Of a stretch of 64,000 nucleotides of DNA, positions 19,336 to 28,110 are shown in pieces (within the stretch, counting starts at the first letter, position 1; every line of letters begins with the position of its first letter). Under the pieces are notes generated by a model. It worked only from the letters and a program-made list of their open reading frames with translations, was not told the DNA's origin and ran no database searches. The DNA is taken from contig NZ_MAKX01000001.1 of assembly GCF_001693415.1 (NCBI RefSeq), positions 1,320,047 through 1,384,046 on the forward strand. Direction: 5' to 3'. The DNA is from Tenacibaculum soleae. GTDB lineage: Bacteria > Bacteroidota > Bacteroidia > Flavobacteriales > Flavobacteriaceae. The translations under genes and the position numbers were made by a program.

Positions 19336-20364
19336 TTATACATAAATTTTCTTTTTTCTCACTAATAACCAAATAACAACAGGTGCACCAAATAATGATG
19401 TAATTGCATTTATAGGTAAGGTAAATTCACTTGTAGGTAACTGAGCAATTGAATCGCAAATTAATAAAGCAATAGCACCAATAAGTGCGGCTGCTGGGAG
19501 TAATATTTTATGATTAGAAGTTACAAAAATCATTTTAGCAATGTGTGGTATGGCAATACCAATAAAAGCAATAGGTCCTGAAAAGGCTGTAATAACACCA
19601 GTTAATAAGCTGGTAATTATTAAAATAATATTTCTACTTTTTTTAATGTTTATACCCAGGCTTTTAGCATAATTTTCACCTAATAAAAAACTATTTAAAG
19701 GTTTTATAATGGTAAATGTACTTAACATGCCAATAAGGTAAATAAACCCGAAAACAGTAAGTTCTGTCCATGATAAGTTGCCTAAGCTACCAAAGCTCCA
19801 AAACATATATTGTTGAATTTGTTCGGCTTCACTAAAGTACGATAAAACACTTATTATGGCTGAAGTTAAAGAGCCAAACATTAACCCTATAATTAAAATA
19901 GACATGGTATTTCTAACTCTACTAGCAGCTATAATTACTGCTGTTAAAACAATAAACGAGCCTAAACTTGCAGCGATAGCCATTGCCCAATTTGAAAAAG
20001 ATATTGAAATAAACAAGCCTCCAAATAAACTCGTTCCTAAAATAAGCAAAGCAACTCCTAAACTAGCTCCAGATGATATTCCTAATACAAATGGGCCAGC
20101 AAGAGGGTTTCTAAATAAAGTTTGCATTAATAACCCGCAAATAGACAGGCCTGAACCTACCATAATAGCTGTAATTGCTTTGGGTAAGCGAAAGTTTAAA
20201 ATGATAGTTTGCCAACTATCTTTAGATGCAACACCGCCTGTTAGTGAGTTGAAAATATCTTTAAAAGGAATTGAAACAGAACCCAGACTGGTGTTTAAAA
20301 AGAAAAATAATATCAGTAAAACCGATAAAATAATAAAATAATTATTGTTGTTAGAAGTATTCAA
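19336..20364 (-). CDS. FecCD-family ABC transporter permease
   Basis: A 342-residue polytopic membrane protein of the BtuC/FecCD family with about 9-10 hydrophobic segments. Typical blocks are FRLPKAITAIMVGSGLSICG, RNPLAGPFVLGISSGASLG, LGINIKKSRN and AFSGPIAFIGIAIPHIAKM, the last including the cytoplasmic coupling region. Substrate (Fe-siderophore, haem or B12) cannot be decided here. The start codon is TTG, placed immediately after the rdgB stop codon, which implies translational coupling. The cognate periplasmic binding protein must lie elsewhere. Confidence 0.92.
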   Translation of the reverse strand: MNTSNNNNYFIILSVLLILFFFLNTSLGSVSIPFKDIFNSLTGGVASKDSWQTIILNFRLPKAITAIMVGSGLSICGLLMQTLFRNPLAGPFVLGISSGASLGVALLILGTSLFGGLFISISFSNWAMAIAASLGSFIVLTAVIIAASRVRNTMSILIIGLMFGSLTSAIISVLSYFSEAEQIQQYMFWSFGSLGNLSWTELTVFGFIYLIGMLSTFTIIKPLNSFLLGENYAKSLGINIKKSRNIILIITSLLTGVITAFSGPIAFIGIAIPHIAKMIFVTSNHKILLPAAALIGAIALLICDSIAQLPTSEFTLPINAITSLFGAPVVIWLLVRKKKIYV

Positions 20365-20943
20365 TTAGTTGATTGATTTTAAAAATTCAACTAATTTACG
20401 AATTGCTAATCCACGATGGCTAATGTTATTTTTTTCATCCGAGGTCATTTCAGCAAACGAGGTGTTAAATCCGTCTGGTTGAAAAATTGGATCGTAGCCA
20501 AAACCTTTTTCTCCTTGTTTTTGAGTTAAAATAACACCTTTACAAATGCCATCAAATAGAAATTGTTTTCCGTTTAAATTTAAACAAATAGAGGTTCTAA
20601 ACTGTGCGTTTCTATTTTCTTTTTTGTTTAATTCGGTCAATGCTTTTTGCATATTTTTTTCCGAATTACTAGGTTCACCAGCATAACGAGCAGAGTATAC
20701 TCCAGGAGCTCCTTGTAAACTTTCAATTTCTAAACCAGTATCATCAGCAAAACAATTATAGCCATAGTTTTTTGTAATATGATCTGCTTTAATTTTAGCA
20801 TTACCTTCCAGAGTACTAGCAGTTTCTTCAATGTCATCAAAACAACTAATATCTTTTAAAGAAAGTAGCTCAATAGTATTAGGAAGCATTTTTTGTACTT
20901 CGGCTAGTTTATTTAAATTATTTGTAGCAAATACAAGTTTCAT
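20365..20943 (-). CDS. rdgB: Non-canonical purine NTP pyrophosphatase (RdgB/HAM1)
   Basis: Hydrolyses ITP, dITP and XTP to monophosphates to keep deaminated purines out of nucleic acids. At 192 residues, with [16 protein letters not shown] at the N-terminus, [39 protein letters not shown] and [10 protein letters not shown], it matches the family throughout. It heads a minus-strand operon with the FecCD permease and ABC ATPase; the functional link is not obvious. Confidence 0.97.
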   Translation of the reverse strand: MKLVFATNNLNKLAEVQKMLPNTIELLSLKDISCFDDIEETASTLEGNAKIKADHITKNYGYNCFADDTGLEIESLQGAPGVYSARYAGEPSNSEKNMQKALTELNKKENRNAQFRTSICLNLNGKQFLFDGICKGVILTQKQGEKGFGYDPIFQPDGFNTSFAEMTSDEKNNISHRGLAIRKLVEFLKSIN

Positions 20944-20960
20944 TAATCAATTTTTACTAA

Positions 20961-20968
20961 CAAATGTA
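20961..20968 (-). promoter_or_regulatory. Promoter -7 box for the rdgB operon
   Basis: TACATTTG on the minus strand matches TAnnTTTG exactly. Its distance to the rdgB ATG (17 bases) implies a leader of only about 10-12 bases. Confidence 0.6.
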
Positions 20969-21118
20969 TCAATTTTTATCATCTTTGTAAGTAGTTATTT
21001 AATTATTTATAAAAATAAAAAATTGCTGTAAGTATTGTTTATAGTACATTGTCGTTATAATGTCGGGTTAAAATCAATTAAAAAACTTTATCAAATTAAA
21101 AAGCAAAAGTAACATTGT

Positions 21119-21901
21119 ATGGAAAATAAAAACTTACTTACCATGAAACAACCAGCATTAGGAAAAAAGATTTTTGAATTAAGAAAACAAAAAGGATTAA
21201 CACAAGAAGAGTTAGTTGAAAAATGTAATATTAATGTGCGAACAATTCAGCGAATAGAAGCAGGAGAAACCACACCGAGGAGTTTTACTATTAAGGTTAT
21301 TTTAGAAGCATTGGATACTAATATTGATGAAAGTTTTTTAAACGATGTAGAAATAAATAGTCAAGATAAAAAAGTGTTGAATTTAGCTTGGTTTTTTGGG
21401 GTCGTTTATTTTGTTTTTGGATTTATAGAGGCTATAGCTGATGTATTTCAGTTTACAAAAGGTACTGCTATTTTTAATAATTTTTTATATACAGGTGTTA
21501 AAGCTGTTTCTGCATTAACGTTTGTATTTTTTTTCAGAGGGTTTTTAAAAATAGCGAAACTATATTCACATAAATTATTAAAAATAATTGTGTTAATTTT
21601 TATGGTTACTTATGTTCTTTTTGCAATATATGATGTGTTTCTTGTAAACTTATCAGATGAAATTATTGCTATATCAATTGTTGTTAAATTATTGGTTTTT
21701 GGAATTGTTCAAATAATTTTCGGAATAAGTTTATTGCAATTAAAACAACAATTGGGAACTTTAATTCAAGTAAACGGAATTGTAGAAATTGTAACAGGTA
21801 TTTGTTTAACAACGGTTATTTTAGCTACTTTAGGATTGTTTTTATTAATACCTACTATTATTATTGAGGTAATTGTGCTGTATAAGTTGGCTAAAAAATA
21901 G
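21119..21901 (+). CDS. XRE-family HTH protein with C-terminal membrane domain
   Basis: A 260-residue protein. The N-terminus (about residues 14-70) is an XRE helix-turn-helix: KIFELRKQKGLTQEELVEKC then NVRTIQRIEAGETTPRS. From about residue 82 onward it is almost entirely hydrophobic, with roughly six predicted membrane segments and few loops. That architecture suggests a membrane-tethered DNA-binding regulator. The sensed signal is unknown. An alternative ATG at codon 9 (MKQPALGKK) would give a shorter leader. It stands alone, divergent from rdgB, with a strong terminator after it. Confidence 0.82.
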   Translation: MENKNLLTMKQPALGKKIFELRKQKGLTQEELVEKCNINVRTIQRIEAGETTPRSFTIKVILEALDTNIDESFLNDVEINSQDKKVLNLAWFFGVVYFVFGFIEAIADVFQFTKGTAIFNNFLYTGVKAVSALTFVFFFRGFLKIAKLYSHKLLKIIVLIFMVTYVLFAIYDVFLVNLSDEIIAISIVVKLLVFGIVQIIFGISLLQLKQQLGTLIQVNGIVEIVTGICLTTVILATLGLFLLIPTIIIEVIVLYKLAKK

Positions 21902-21910
21902 TTGTATGAA

Positions 21911-21950
21911 AAAAGCGAAATTTAGATTATCCTAAATTTCGCTTTTTTTT
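21911..21950. terminator. Bidirectional terminator
   Basis: AAAAGCGAAATTTAG and CTAAATTTCGCTTTT form a perfect 15-bp stem with a 6-base loop, flanked by A- and T-runs. It serves the plus-strand XRE gene and the convergent coiled-coil gene. Confidence 0.92.
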
Positions 21951-21969
21951 ATAAAATAATAAAAAGTGA

Positions 21970-22812
21970 TTATGCTTTTAATTTTGCTAACTCTACCTTT
22001 TTAGTGTTTATTTCGTTTTGAATTTTGTTTAAACGCTCTTGAATTTTAACAATAATAGCTTCTTTACGAGCAATACTTTCTTTAGAAGTAGTAGGGTCTT
22101 TTTTAGCAGTCTCTAATTTTGCTTTCATTTTAGCTAAACCTTCTTTACCACTAATTAAAATTTCTTCATTAATACTAATGTCATCCTCATAATCGCTAAT
22201 TAAAGTTCCTTTTTCTTTAATAATAGATTTTTCTTCAGCTTTAATTTGATTATCTAATTGCTCTAGTTTTTCAACCTCTAAACGCAAAGCTTCCTGTTCT
22301 TTTAAATATGCAATTTCTTTAGCTTTACGGCTTTCTTCTATTTTTCTGCGAGCTTCTTCAAGCTTTTGCTTACGTATAGCTAATTCACTTACGTTATCTT
22401 TTATAGGAGTTTCTACATTATTTTTAGCTTTTTGAGTAGCCGTTTTTTTAGGAGTGCTCTTCTTTGTTTTTCTTGCAAGTTTTCTTTCAAGTGAAGCTAG
22501 ATTTTCTTTTTGATTATCAATCTGAGAGTTTAACCTAGTTAGTCTATCTTGCATGTTTGCAACGATTTTTTCTTTTCTATTAACCTCATTTTTAGTAGCT
22601 TTTTTGCTCTTTTTAAAGTCTTCTAAATTAGCTGTAACTCTTTTTAAAGCTTTAATTCCGCTCATTAAAATCTCTTCATTAGCGCTAACTTGGTCTTTTT
22701 TTACCTTTATCTGAGTTTTTAACTCTTTAAAATCATTTTGAGCATTTATTTGCTGTGTTCCAATTATGTTTATAAAAAAAACAGTAAGTAATAAAAATTT
22801 TAATGTATTCAT
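21970..22812 (-). CDS. Secreted coiled-coil protein with duplicated module
   Basis: A 280-residue protein of unknown function. A signal peptide (MNTLKFLLLTVFFINIIG...INAQ) is followed by almost uninterrupted Lys/Glu-rich heptads, so a long periplasmic or surface coiled coil is likely. Two parts repeat each other: an N-terminal module with NEEILMSGIKALKRV and VANMQDRLTRLNSQIDNQK, and a C-terminal module with NEEILISGKEGLAKM and VKIQERLNKIQNEINTKK, each about 65-70 residues. I chose the ATG at 22812; a longer frame would need a TTG upstream. No catalytic motif is seen. Confidence 0.82.
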   Translation of the reverse strand: MNTLKFLLLTVFFINIIGTQQINAQNDFKELKTQIKVKKDQVSANEEILMSGIKALKRVTANLEDFKKSKKATKNEVNRKEKIVANMQDRLTRLNSQIDNQKENLASLERKLARKTKKSTPKKTATQKAKNNVETPIKDNVSELAIRKQKLEEARRKIEESRKAKEIAYLKEQEALRLEVEKLEQLDNQIKAEEKSIIKEKGTLISDYEDDISINEEILISGKEGLAKMKAKLETAKKDPTTSKESIARKEAIIVKIQERLNKIQNEINTKKVELAKLKA

Positions 22813-22856
22813 TTTGATTTGTTTATTGGGGTGTTTCAAGTATTTTTTTCGGGCGA

Positions 22857-22864
22857 CAAAATTA
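22857..22864 (-). promoter_or_regulatory. Promoter -7 box for the coiled-coil protein
   Basis: TAATTTTG on the minus strand matches TAnnTTTG exactly, 44 bases upstream of the chosen ATG; this also supports the ATG over the upstream TTG. Confidence 0.55.
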
Positions 22865-22903
22865 CAGTTTTTTTATAAATTAATAAAAGAAATAAGGATA
22901 AAT

Positions 22904-23377
22904 TTACTCGTGATGATATGGCTCATTTCGTAAAATTGTAAATCCACGATAAATCTGTTCAGTAACAAATAATCGAATCATTTGGTGAGAAAAAGTCATT
23001 TTTGATAATGAAATTTTTCCTTGTGCCTTCTTATAAACAGCATCCGAAAATCCGTATGGTCCACCAATCACTAAAACTAACTGTTTAATACCCGAATTCA
23101 TCTTTTTTTGAAGATACTTAGAAAACTCAACAGAGGTGAAATCCTTTCCCTTATCATCCAATAAAATTAGTTGATCAGTGTTTTGAAGTTTTGTTAAAAT
23201 TAAAGCACCTTCTTTTTCTTTTTGCTGTGGTTCACTAAGGTTTTTAACATTTTTGATATCTGGTATAATTTCTAATTCAAACTTCACATAATGTTTTAAT
23301 CTATTCTGATAATTTTGAATCAATTGAACCAAATTTTTATCATCAGTTTTACCAATGGCAAGTAGTTTTATTTTCAT
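22904..23377 (-). CDS. rlmH: 23S rRNA (pseudouridine-1915 N3)-methyltransferase RlmH
   Basis: SPOUT-class methyltransferase acting on helix 69 of 23S rRNA. At 157 residues it has the family size. LAIGKTDDKNL at the start, LLDDKGKDFTSVEFS, LVIGGPYGFSDAVY (the knotted SAM loop), LSKMTFSHQMIRLFVTEQIY and the C-terminal YHHE are all diagnostic. Monocistronic, divergent from nadC. Confidence 0.98.
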   Translation of the reverse strand: MKIKLLAIGKTDDKNLVQLIQNYQNRLKHYVKFELEIIPDIKNVKNLSEPQQKEKEGALILTKLQNTDQLILLDDKGKDFTSVEFSKYLQKKMNSGIKQLVLVIGGPYGFSDAVYKKAQGKISLSKMTFSHQMIRLFVTEQIYRGFTILRNEPYHHE

Positions 23378-23471
23378 GCGCCAAAATTAGTAATTAAATG
23401 TATTAATTGGGTAATACATCATTCGTAATTCATAATTAAAATAGTATTTTTACGTCATAATTATTGAAAAT

Positions 23472-24332
23472 ATGATATCAAAAGAACAATTTAATAAAGA
23501 GTTAGATTTAATAATTACAAATGCCATTCGTGAAGATATAGGCGATGGCGATCATACTTCACTTTCTTGTATTCCTTCGGATGCAACAGGTAAAGCAAAA
23601 TTATTAGTTAAAGATGACGGAGTTATTGCTGGAGTTGAGTTTGCTAAAATGGTTTTTAAATATGTAGATGCTAATTTACAAGTTGAAACATTACTTAATG
23701 ATGGAGATGAAGTAAAATATGGAGATATTGTTTTTTATGTTACCGGTAAATCACAATCAATATTAATGGCAGAACGTTTAGTGTTAAATGCTATGCAACG
23801 TATGAGTGCCATTGCTACTAAAACAAAGTTTTTTGCTAATTTATTAGATGGTACAAAAACCAAAGTGTTAGATACTCGTAAAACCACGCCAGGTATTCGC
23901 GCATTAGAAAAATGGGCAGTAAAAATTGGAGGTGGAGAAAATCATCGATTTGCTTTATACGATATGGTAATGATTAAAGACAATCATATTGATTTTGCAG
24001 GCGGAATTACCCAAGCAATTACTAAAACAAAAAAATATTTAGCAGCAAAAAATTTAGATATTAAAATTATTGTTGAAGCGCGTAGTTTAGAAGAAATTAA
24101 AGAAATTTTATCAAACAAAGGCGTGTATAGAATCTTAATAGATAATTTTAATTACGAAGATACTCGTAAAGCTGTTGCTTTAATTGGTGATACTTGTTTA
24201 ACTGAATCTTCGGGAGGAATTAACGAAGAAACCATACGTAAATATGCCGACTGTGGAGTCGATTTTATATCATCAGGAGCCTTAACACACTCTGTATATA
24301 ATTTAGATTTAAGTTTAAAAGCAGTTGATTAA
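23472..24332 (+). CDS. nadC: Nicotinate-nucleotide pyrophosphorylase (QPRTase)
   Basis: Converts quinolinate and PRPP to nicotinate mononucleotide in de novo NAD synthesis. At 286 residues, it shows REDIGDGDHTS, LNAMQRMSAIATKT, DTRKTTPGIRALEKWAVK (PRPP/quinolinate Arg and Lys residues), GGGENHRFALYDMVMIKDNH and ESSGGINEETIRKYA. The rest of the pathway (nadA, nadB) is not in the window. The next gene starts 15 bases downstream and may be co-transcribed. Confidence 0.97.
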   Translation: MISKEQFNKELDLIITNAIREDIGDGDHTSLSCIPSDATGKAKLLVKDDGVIAGVEFAKMVFKYVDANLQVETLLNDGDEVKYGDIVFYVTGKSQSILMAERLVLNAMQRMSAIATKTKFFANLLDGTKTKVLDTRKTTPGIRALEKWAVKIGGGENHRFALYDMVMIKDNHIDFAGGITQAITKTKKYLAAKNLDIKIIVEARSLEEIKEILSNKGVYRILIDNFNYEDTRKAVALIGDTCLTESSGGINEETIRKYADCGVDFISSGALTHSVYNLDLSLKAVD

Positions 24333-24347
24333 TTTAATTTTATTAAA

Positions 24348-26453
24348 ATGAAAAAACATATAATTATAGTAGCAACCTTAGTATTGGCAATTTCTTGTAA
24401 TACTAAAGAAACTAAAAAAGAATCGAAAACGAAAATGGTTATAGAAAATCCGTTATTGGTAAAAAGCACCTTAGATTATGGTGCGCCAGATTTTACTAAA
24501 ATTAAAGAAGAACATTTTATGCCTGCTATTTTAAAAGGGATGAAATTACAGAACGAAGCAATTGATAAAATTGTATCAAATGTTGATGTTCCAACCTTTG
24601 AAAATACCATTTTAGCTTTAGAAGAAAGTAGCAAAACTTTGGATAATGTAACTGCTGTTTTTTATGCTTTAGCTGGAGCAAACACCAATGATGTTATTAA
24701 AGATGTTCAAAAAGAGTTAGCGCCTAAGTTTTCTAAACATAACGATGATATTTTATTAAACACGCAGTTGTTTGCTAAGTTAAAAGTAGTTTATGATAAT
24801 TTAGAAGGATTAGAACTTGACGCAGAATCAAAACATTTAGTAAAGGAGTATTATAAAAACTTTACAAAAGCTGGAGCTAATTTATCAGAAGATAAAAAAG
24901 AGCAACTAAAAAAGATTAATTCTGAAATAGCAACCTTATCAAACGATTTTGGTAAAAAACTATTAGATGCCAGTAAAAAAGGTGGTGTTGTAGTTGCTGA
25001 TAAAGAAAAATTAAAAGGATTTTCTGAAGAAAAAATTAAATCGATTGCAAAAGATAATAAGTTTGAAATTCAGTTGATAAATACCACACAACAACCATCA
25101 TTACAAACATTAGAAAACAGAGAAGTTCGTAAAGAGTTATTCGAAAAGTCAATCCATAGGTCCGATGCTGGAGAATACGATACAAGCGAATTGGTTAAAA
25201 AAATGGTGGCTTTAAGGGCTCAAAAAGCACAAATTTTAGGTTTTGAAAATTATGCAAGTTGGAGCTTACAAGGCACTATGGCATCAACACCAGCTAAAGT
25301 TTTTGAAATGTTTGATGGTTTAATTCCTGGTGCTTTAACTAAAGTTTCCTCAGAAACTAAAGAAATTCAAGCTGAAATTAATAAAGAAGGAAAAGACTTT
25401 AAATTAACAGCTTACGATTGGAATCATTATGCCGAAAAAGTACGTAAATCTAAATACAATTTAAACGAAGCAGCAATAAAACCTTATTTCGAATTGACAA
25501 ATGTTTTAGAAAAAGGAGTGTTTTTTGCAGCGACAAAATTATACGGAATCACTTTTAAAAAACGTACTGATATTCCTGTTTATCATCCAGATGTTGTGGT
25601 ATATGAGTTGTTTGAAGAAGACGGAAGTAAATTAGGATTGTTTTATGGTGATTTCTTTGCAAGAGATAGCAAGCGTGGCGGAGCTTGGATGAGTGCTTTT
25701 GTAAAACAATCAAAATTACGTAACCAAAAACCGGTGGTTTATAATGTTTGTAATTCACCAAAACCAGCAGCAGGAGAACCTGCTTTAATTAGTTTTGATG
25801 AGGTAGAAACGATGTTTCACGAGTTTGGTCACGCATTACACGGTTTGTTTGGTAATCAACAATATGCATCAATTTCAGGAACAAGTACGGCGAGAGATTT
25901 TGTAGAGTTTCCGTCGCAGTTTAATGAAAACTGGTCAACACATCCAGCCGTTTTAAATAATTACGCAGTACATTATAAAACAGGAGAAGTGATTCCTGAC
26001 GAATTGTTACAAAAAATTAAAGATGCCGGAACTTTTAATCAAGGATATTCAATGATTGAAAACTTAGCTTCTTCTAGTTTAGATATGAAATGGCATACAG
26101 TTTCTGTTGATACAAAAATTGAAGATGTTGCCAAGTTTGAAGCAGCGGCATTAGAAAAAATGAAATTAAAAGTATCTGAAGTACCGCCAAGATATCGTTC
26201 TACTTATTTTGCACACATTTTTAGTGGTGGTTATGCTGCTGGATATTACTCATATTTATGGACAGAAATGTTAAGTCACGATGCTTTTGATTGGTTTAAA
26301 AACAACGGATTGTTAACACGAGCAAACGGAGATAAGTTTAGAAAAGAAGTGTTATCAAAAGGAAATACGATGGATTATGCGAAGATGTATAATGTTTTTG
26401 CAGGAAGAGACCCGAAAGCAGCACCAATGTTAAAAGCTAGAGGATTAAAATAA
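24348..26453 (+). CDS. dcp: M3-family oligopeptidase lipoprotein (Dcp-like)
   Basis: A 701-residue zinc metallopeptidase of family M3. The HEFGHALHGLF zinc motif (HExxH) is in the C-terminal half, with GYAAGYYSYLWTEMLSHDAF after it. MASTPAKVFEMFD and RGGAWMSAFVKQSK match peptidyl-dipeptidase Dcp. Unlike E. coli Dcp it carries a lipoprotein signal peptide (Cys17 in VLAISC), so it should act in the periplasm or on the outer membrane, removing dipeptides from small peptides. Its stop overlaps the next start by one base. Confidence 0.94.
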   Translation: MKKHIIIVATLVLAISCNTKETKKESKTKMVIENPLLVKSTLDYGAPDFTKIKEEHFMPAILKGMKLQNEAIDKIVSNVDVPTFENTILALEESSKTLDNVTAVFYALAGANTNDVIKDVQKELAPKFSKHNDDILLNTQLFAKLKVVYDNLEGLELDAESKHLVKEYYKNFTKAGANLSEDKKEQLKKINSEIATLSNDFGKKLLDASKKGGVVVADKEKLKGFSEEKIKSIAKDNKFEIQLINTTQQPSLQTLENREVRKELFEKSIHRSDAGEYDTSELVKKMVALRAQKAQILGFENYASWSLQGTMASTPAKVFEMFDGLIPGALTKVSSETKEIQAEINKEGKDFKLTAYDWNHYAEKVRKSKYNLNEAAIKPYFELTNVLEKGVFFAATKLYGITFKKRTDIPVYHPDVVVYELFEEDGSKLGLFYGDFFARDSKRGGAWMSAFVKQSKLRNQKPVVYNVCNSPKPAAGEPALISFDEVETMFHEFGHALHGLFGNQQYASISGTSTARDFVEFPSQFNENWSTHPAVLNNYAVHYKTGEVIPDELLQKIKDAGTFNQGYSMIENLASSSLDMKWHTVSVDTKIEDVAKFEAAALEKMKLKVSEVPPRYRSTYFAHIFSGGYAAGYYSYLWTEMLSHDAFDWFKNNGLLTRANGDKFRKEVLSKGNTMDYAKMYNVFAGRDPKAAPMLKARGLK

Positions 26454-27022
26454 TGAATGATTATTTTGATAGTGAAACATTTAATAAAGTTGATTTTTCG
26501 GTAGCAAAAATCAAAAAAGGAGAATATGATAATTGTACGTTCACCGATTGTAATTTCGAGAACGTACATGCATCTAATATTCAGTTTGACGACTGTGAAT
26601 TTATCAACTGTAACTTTAGCAATGCAATTGTAGCAAATACAGCTTTTAAAGACGTATCGTTTATCAATTGTAAAATGATAGGTGTAAAATTTAATGAATG
26701 TGATTCGTTTTTATTACAGTTTAGTTTTAAAGATTGTCAATTAAATTTTTCATCGTTTTATCAACTTAAAATTCCGAAAACAAAATTTACAAACTGTAGT
26801 TTACAAGAAGTAGATTTTACCGAAACAAATATTACGAGTGCACTTTTTGATAATTGTGATTTAAAAAGCGCAATTTTTGATCGTTCAATTATAGAAAAAT
26901 CAAATTTTACAACAGCTGTTAATTTTACAATCAATCCTGAAATAAATCAACTAAAAGGAGCAAAGTTTAGTAAAGAAAATATAATAGGATTATTACAGGA
27001 GTATAATATTATTATTGAATGA
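26453..27022 (+). CDS. Pentapeptide-repeat protein (Qnr/McbG-like)
   Basis: A 189-residue protein built of pentapeptide units with Phe at the centre and Cys, Ala or Asn before it (CTFTDCNFENV, FDDCEFINCNF, AFKDVSFINC, ALFDNCDLKSAIFD). This predicts a right-handed quadrilateral beta helix that mimics B-form DNA, as in Qnr and McbG. Size and a short capping tail (GLLQEYNIIIE) fit the Qnr-like group. Protection of gyrase is possible but unproven; many such proteins have no known role. It overlaps both neighbours (1 and 4 bases), so it is translated in a unit with the M3 peptidase and the YihY protein. Confidence 0.85.
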   Translation: MNDYFDSETFNKVDFSVAKIKKGEYDNCTFTDCNFENVHASNIQFDDCEFINCNFSNAIVANTAFKDVSFINCKMIGVKFNECDSFLLQFSFKDCQLNFSSFYQLKIPKTKFTNCSLQEVDFTETNITSALFDNCDLKSAIFDRSIIEKSNFTTAVNFTINPEINQLKGAKFSKENIIGLLQEYNIIIE

Positions 27023-27948
27023 TAAAAGAAATAGAAAATAACCTAGAAAAAATACCAGTAATAAACCTCTTGGTAAAATTCGGGAAGAAAATAAAAATTC
27101 CGGGTTTACAAGGTATGTCATTATATGATGTAATAGAAATGTATGTAATAGGTATTGTAAAAGGAGCTTTAACAACGCGTGCAGGCGGAATTGCATTCAG
27201 TTTTTTTATGGCAATTTTTCCGTTTATGCTTTTTATACTATCTTTAATTCCATACATACCAATTGAAGGTTTTCAAGACAATCTTTTTTGGTTAATTCAA
27301 GAATTATTACCTCCTAAAACTTTTGATGCTGTTGATTTAGTTTTAAAAGATATTATTAATAATCAATACGGAGGGTTACTTTCGTTTGGTTTTTTAGCAT
27401 CTATTTTTTTAATGACCAATGGTGTTAATGCTATTTTTGGGGGATTTGAGTACTCATACCATGTAACAGAAATAAGAAGTGTTTTTTTAGCATATTTTAT
27501 TTCGTTAGGTGTTTCTTTATTAATGTCACTTTTTTTAATCATAACAGTAGTCGCTATTATTTTTTATCAAATAGCTTTAGGTAGAATAAGTGATATAGGC
27601 TGGCTAAATACAAGTGATTTAAACTTACTTTATTGGGGAAGAGGATTACTTTTTTTATTGATGATTTTTACCATTGTGTCCTTATTATTTCGTTTCGGAA
27701 CCAAGCAAGGAAAAGATGTTCGTTTTTTCTCAGCAGGAGCAATTTTAACAACAATATTATCGTTGTTTTCTTTTTACCTTTTTGGTATTTATGTAGATAA
27801 ATTTGCTACTTATAATCAATTATACGGTTCAATAGGTACACTTTTAATACTAATGTTGTTTGTTTGGTTAAATTCGATTATACTTCTTTTAGGCTTTGAG
27901 TTAAATGCATCATTATATAGATTAAAACGAATAAATAAAACTTCGTAA
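27019..27948 (+). CDS. YihY/BrkB-family inner-membrane protein
   Basis: A 309-residue integral membrane protein with about six hydrophobic segments. AGGIAFSFFMAIFPFMLF, a GGLLSFGFLASIFLMTNGVNAI-like segment and YNQLYGSIGTLLILMLFVWLNS are typical of the UPF0761/YihY family (once named ribonuclease BN, wrongly). Biochemical role unknown; a transporter or envelope function is usually supposed. It overlaps the pentapeptide gene by 4 bases. Confidence 0.92.
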   Translation: MIKEIENNLEKIPVINLLVKFGKKIKIPGLQGMSLYDVIEMYVIGIVKGALTTRAGGIAFSFFMAIFPFMLFILSLIPYIPIEGFQDNLFWLIQELLPPKTFDAVDLVLKDIINNQYGGLLSFGFLASIFLMTNGVNAIFGGFEYSYHVTEIRSVFLAYFISLGVSLLMSLFLIITVVAIIFYQIALGRISDIGWLNTSDLNLLYWGRGLLFLLMIFTIVSLLFRFGTKQGKDVRFFSAGAILTTILSLFSFYLFGIYVDKFATYNQLYGSIGTLLILMLFVWLNSIILLLGFELNASLYRLKRINKTS

Positions 27949-28110
27949 TTCGCCTATAAATTCAGATATTTGCCAACTAAGTTAAATTAAGTATCTTACT
28001 TTTATAAAAACTTAATTTGAAGTAACAGAATACAAACGTTTAAAAAAATAAGTATTTTAAGTTTTGAGAAGAATCTCATAATTTAGAATCTATAATTCAT
28101 AATTATTTAC

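Noticed and set aside
19856..20341. 161-codon plus-strand open frame opposite the FecCD permease
   Set aside because: Shadow of a hydrophobic coding region on the other strand; the permease is strongly conserved and explains the sequence.
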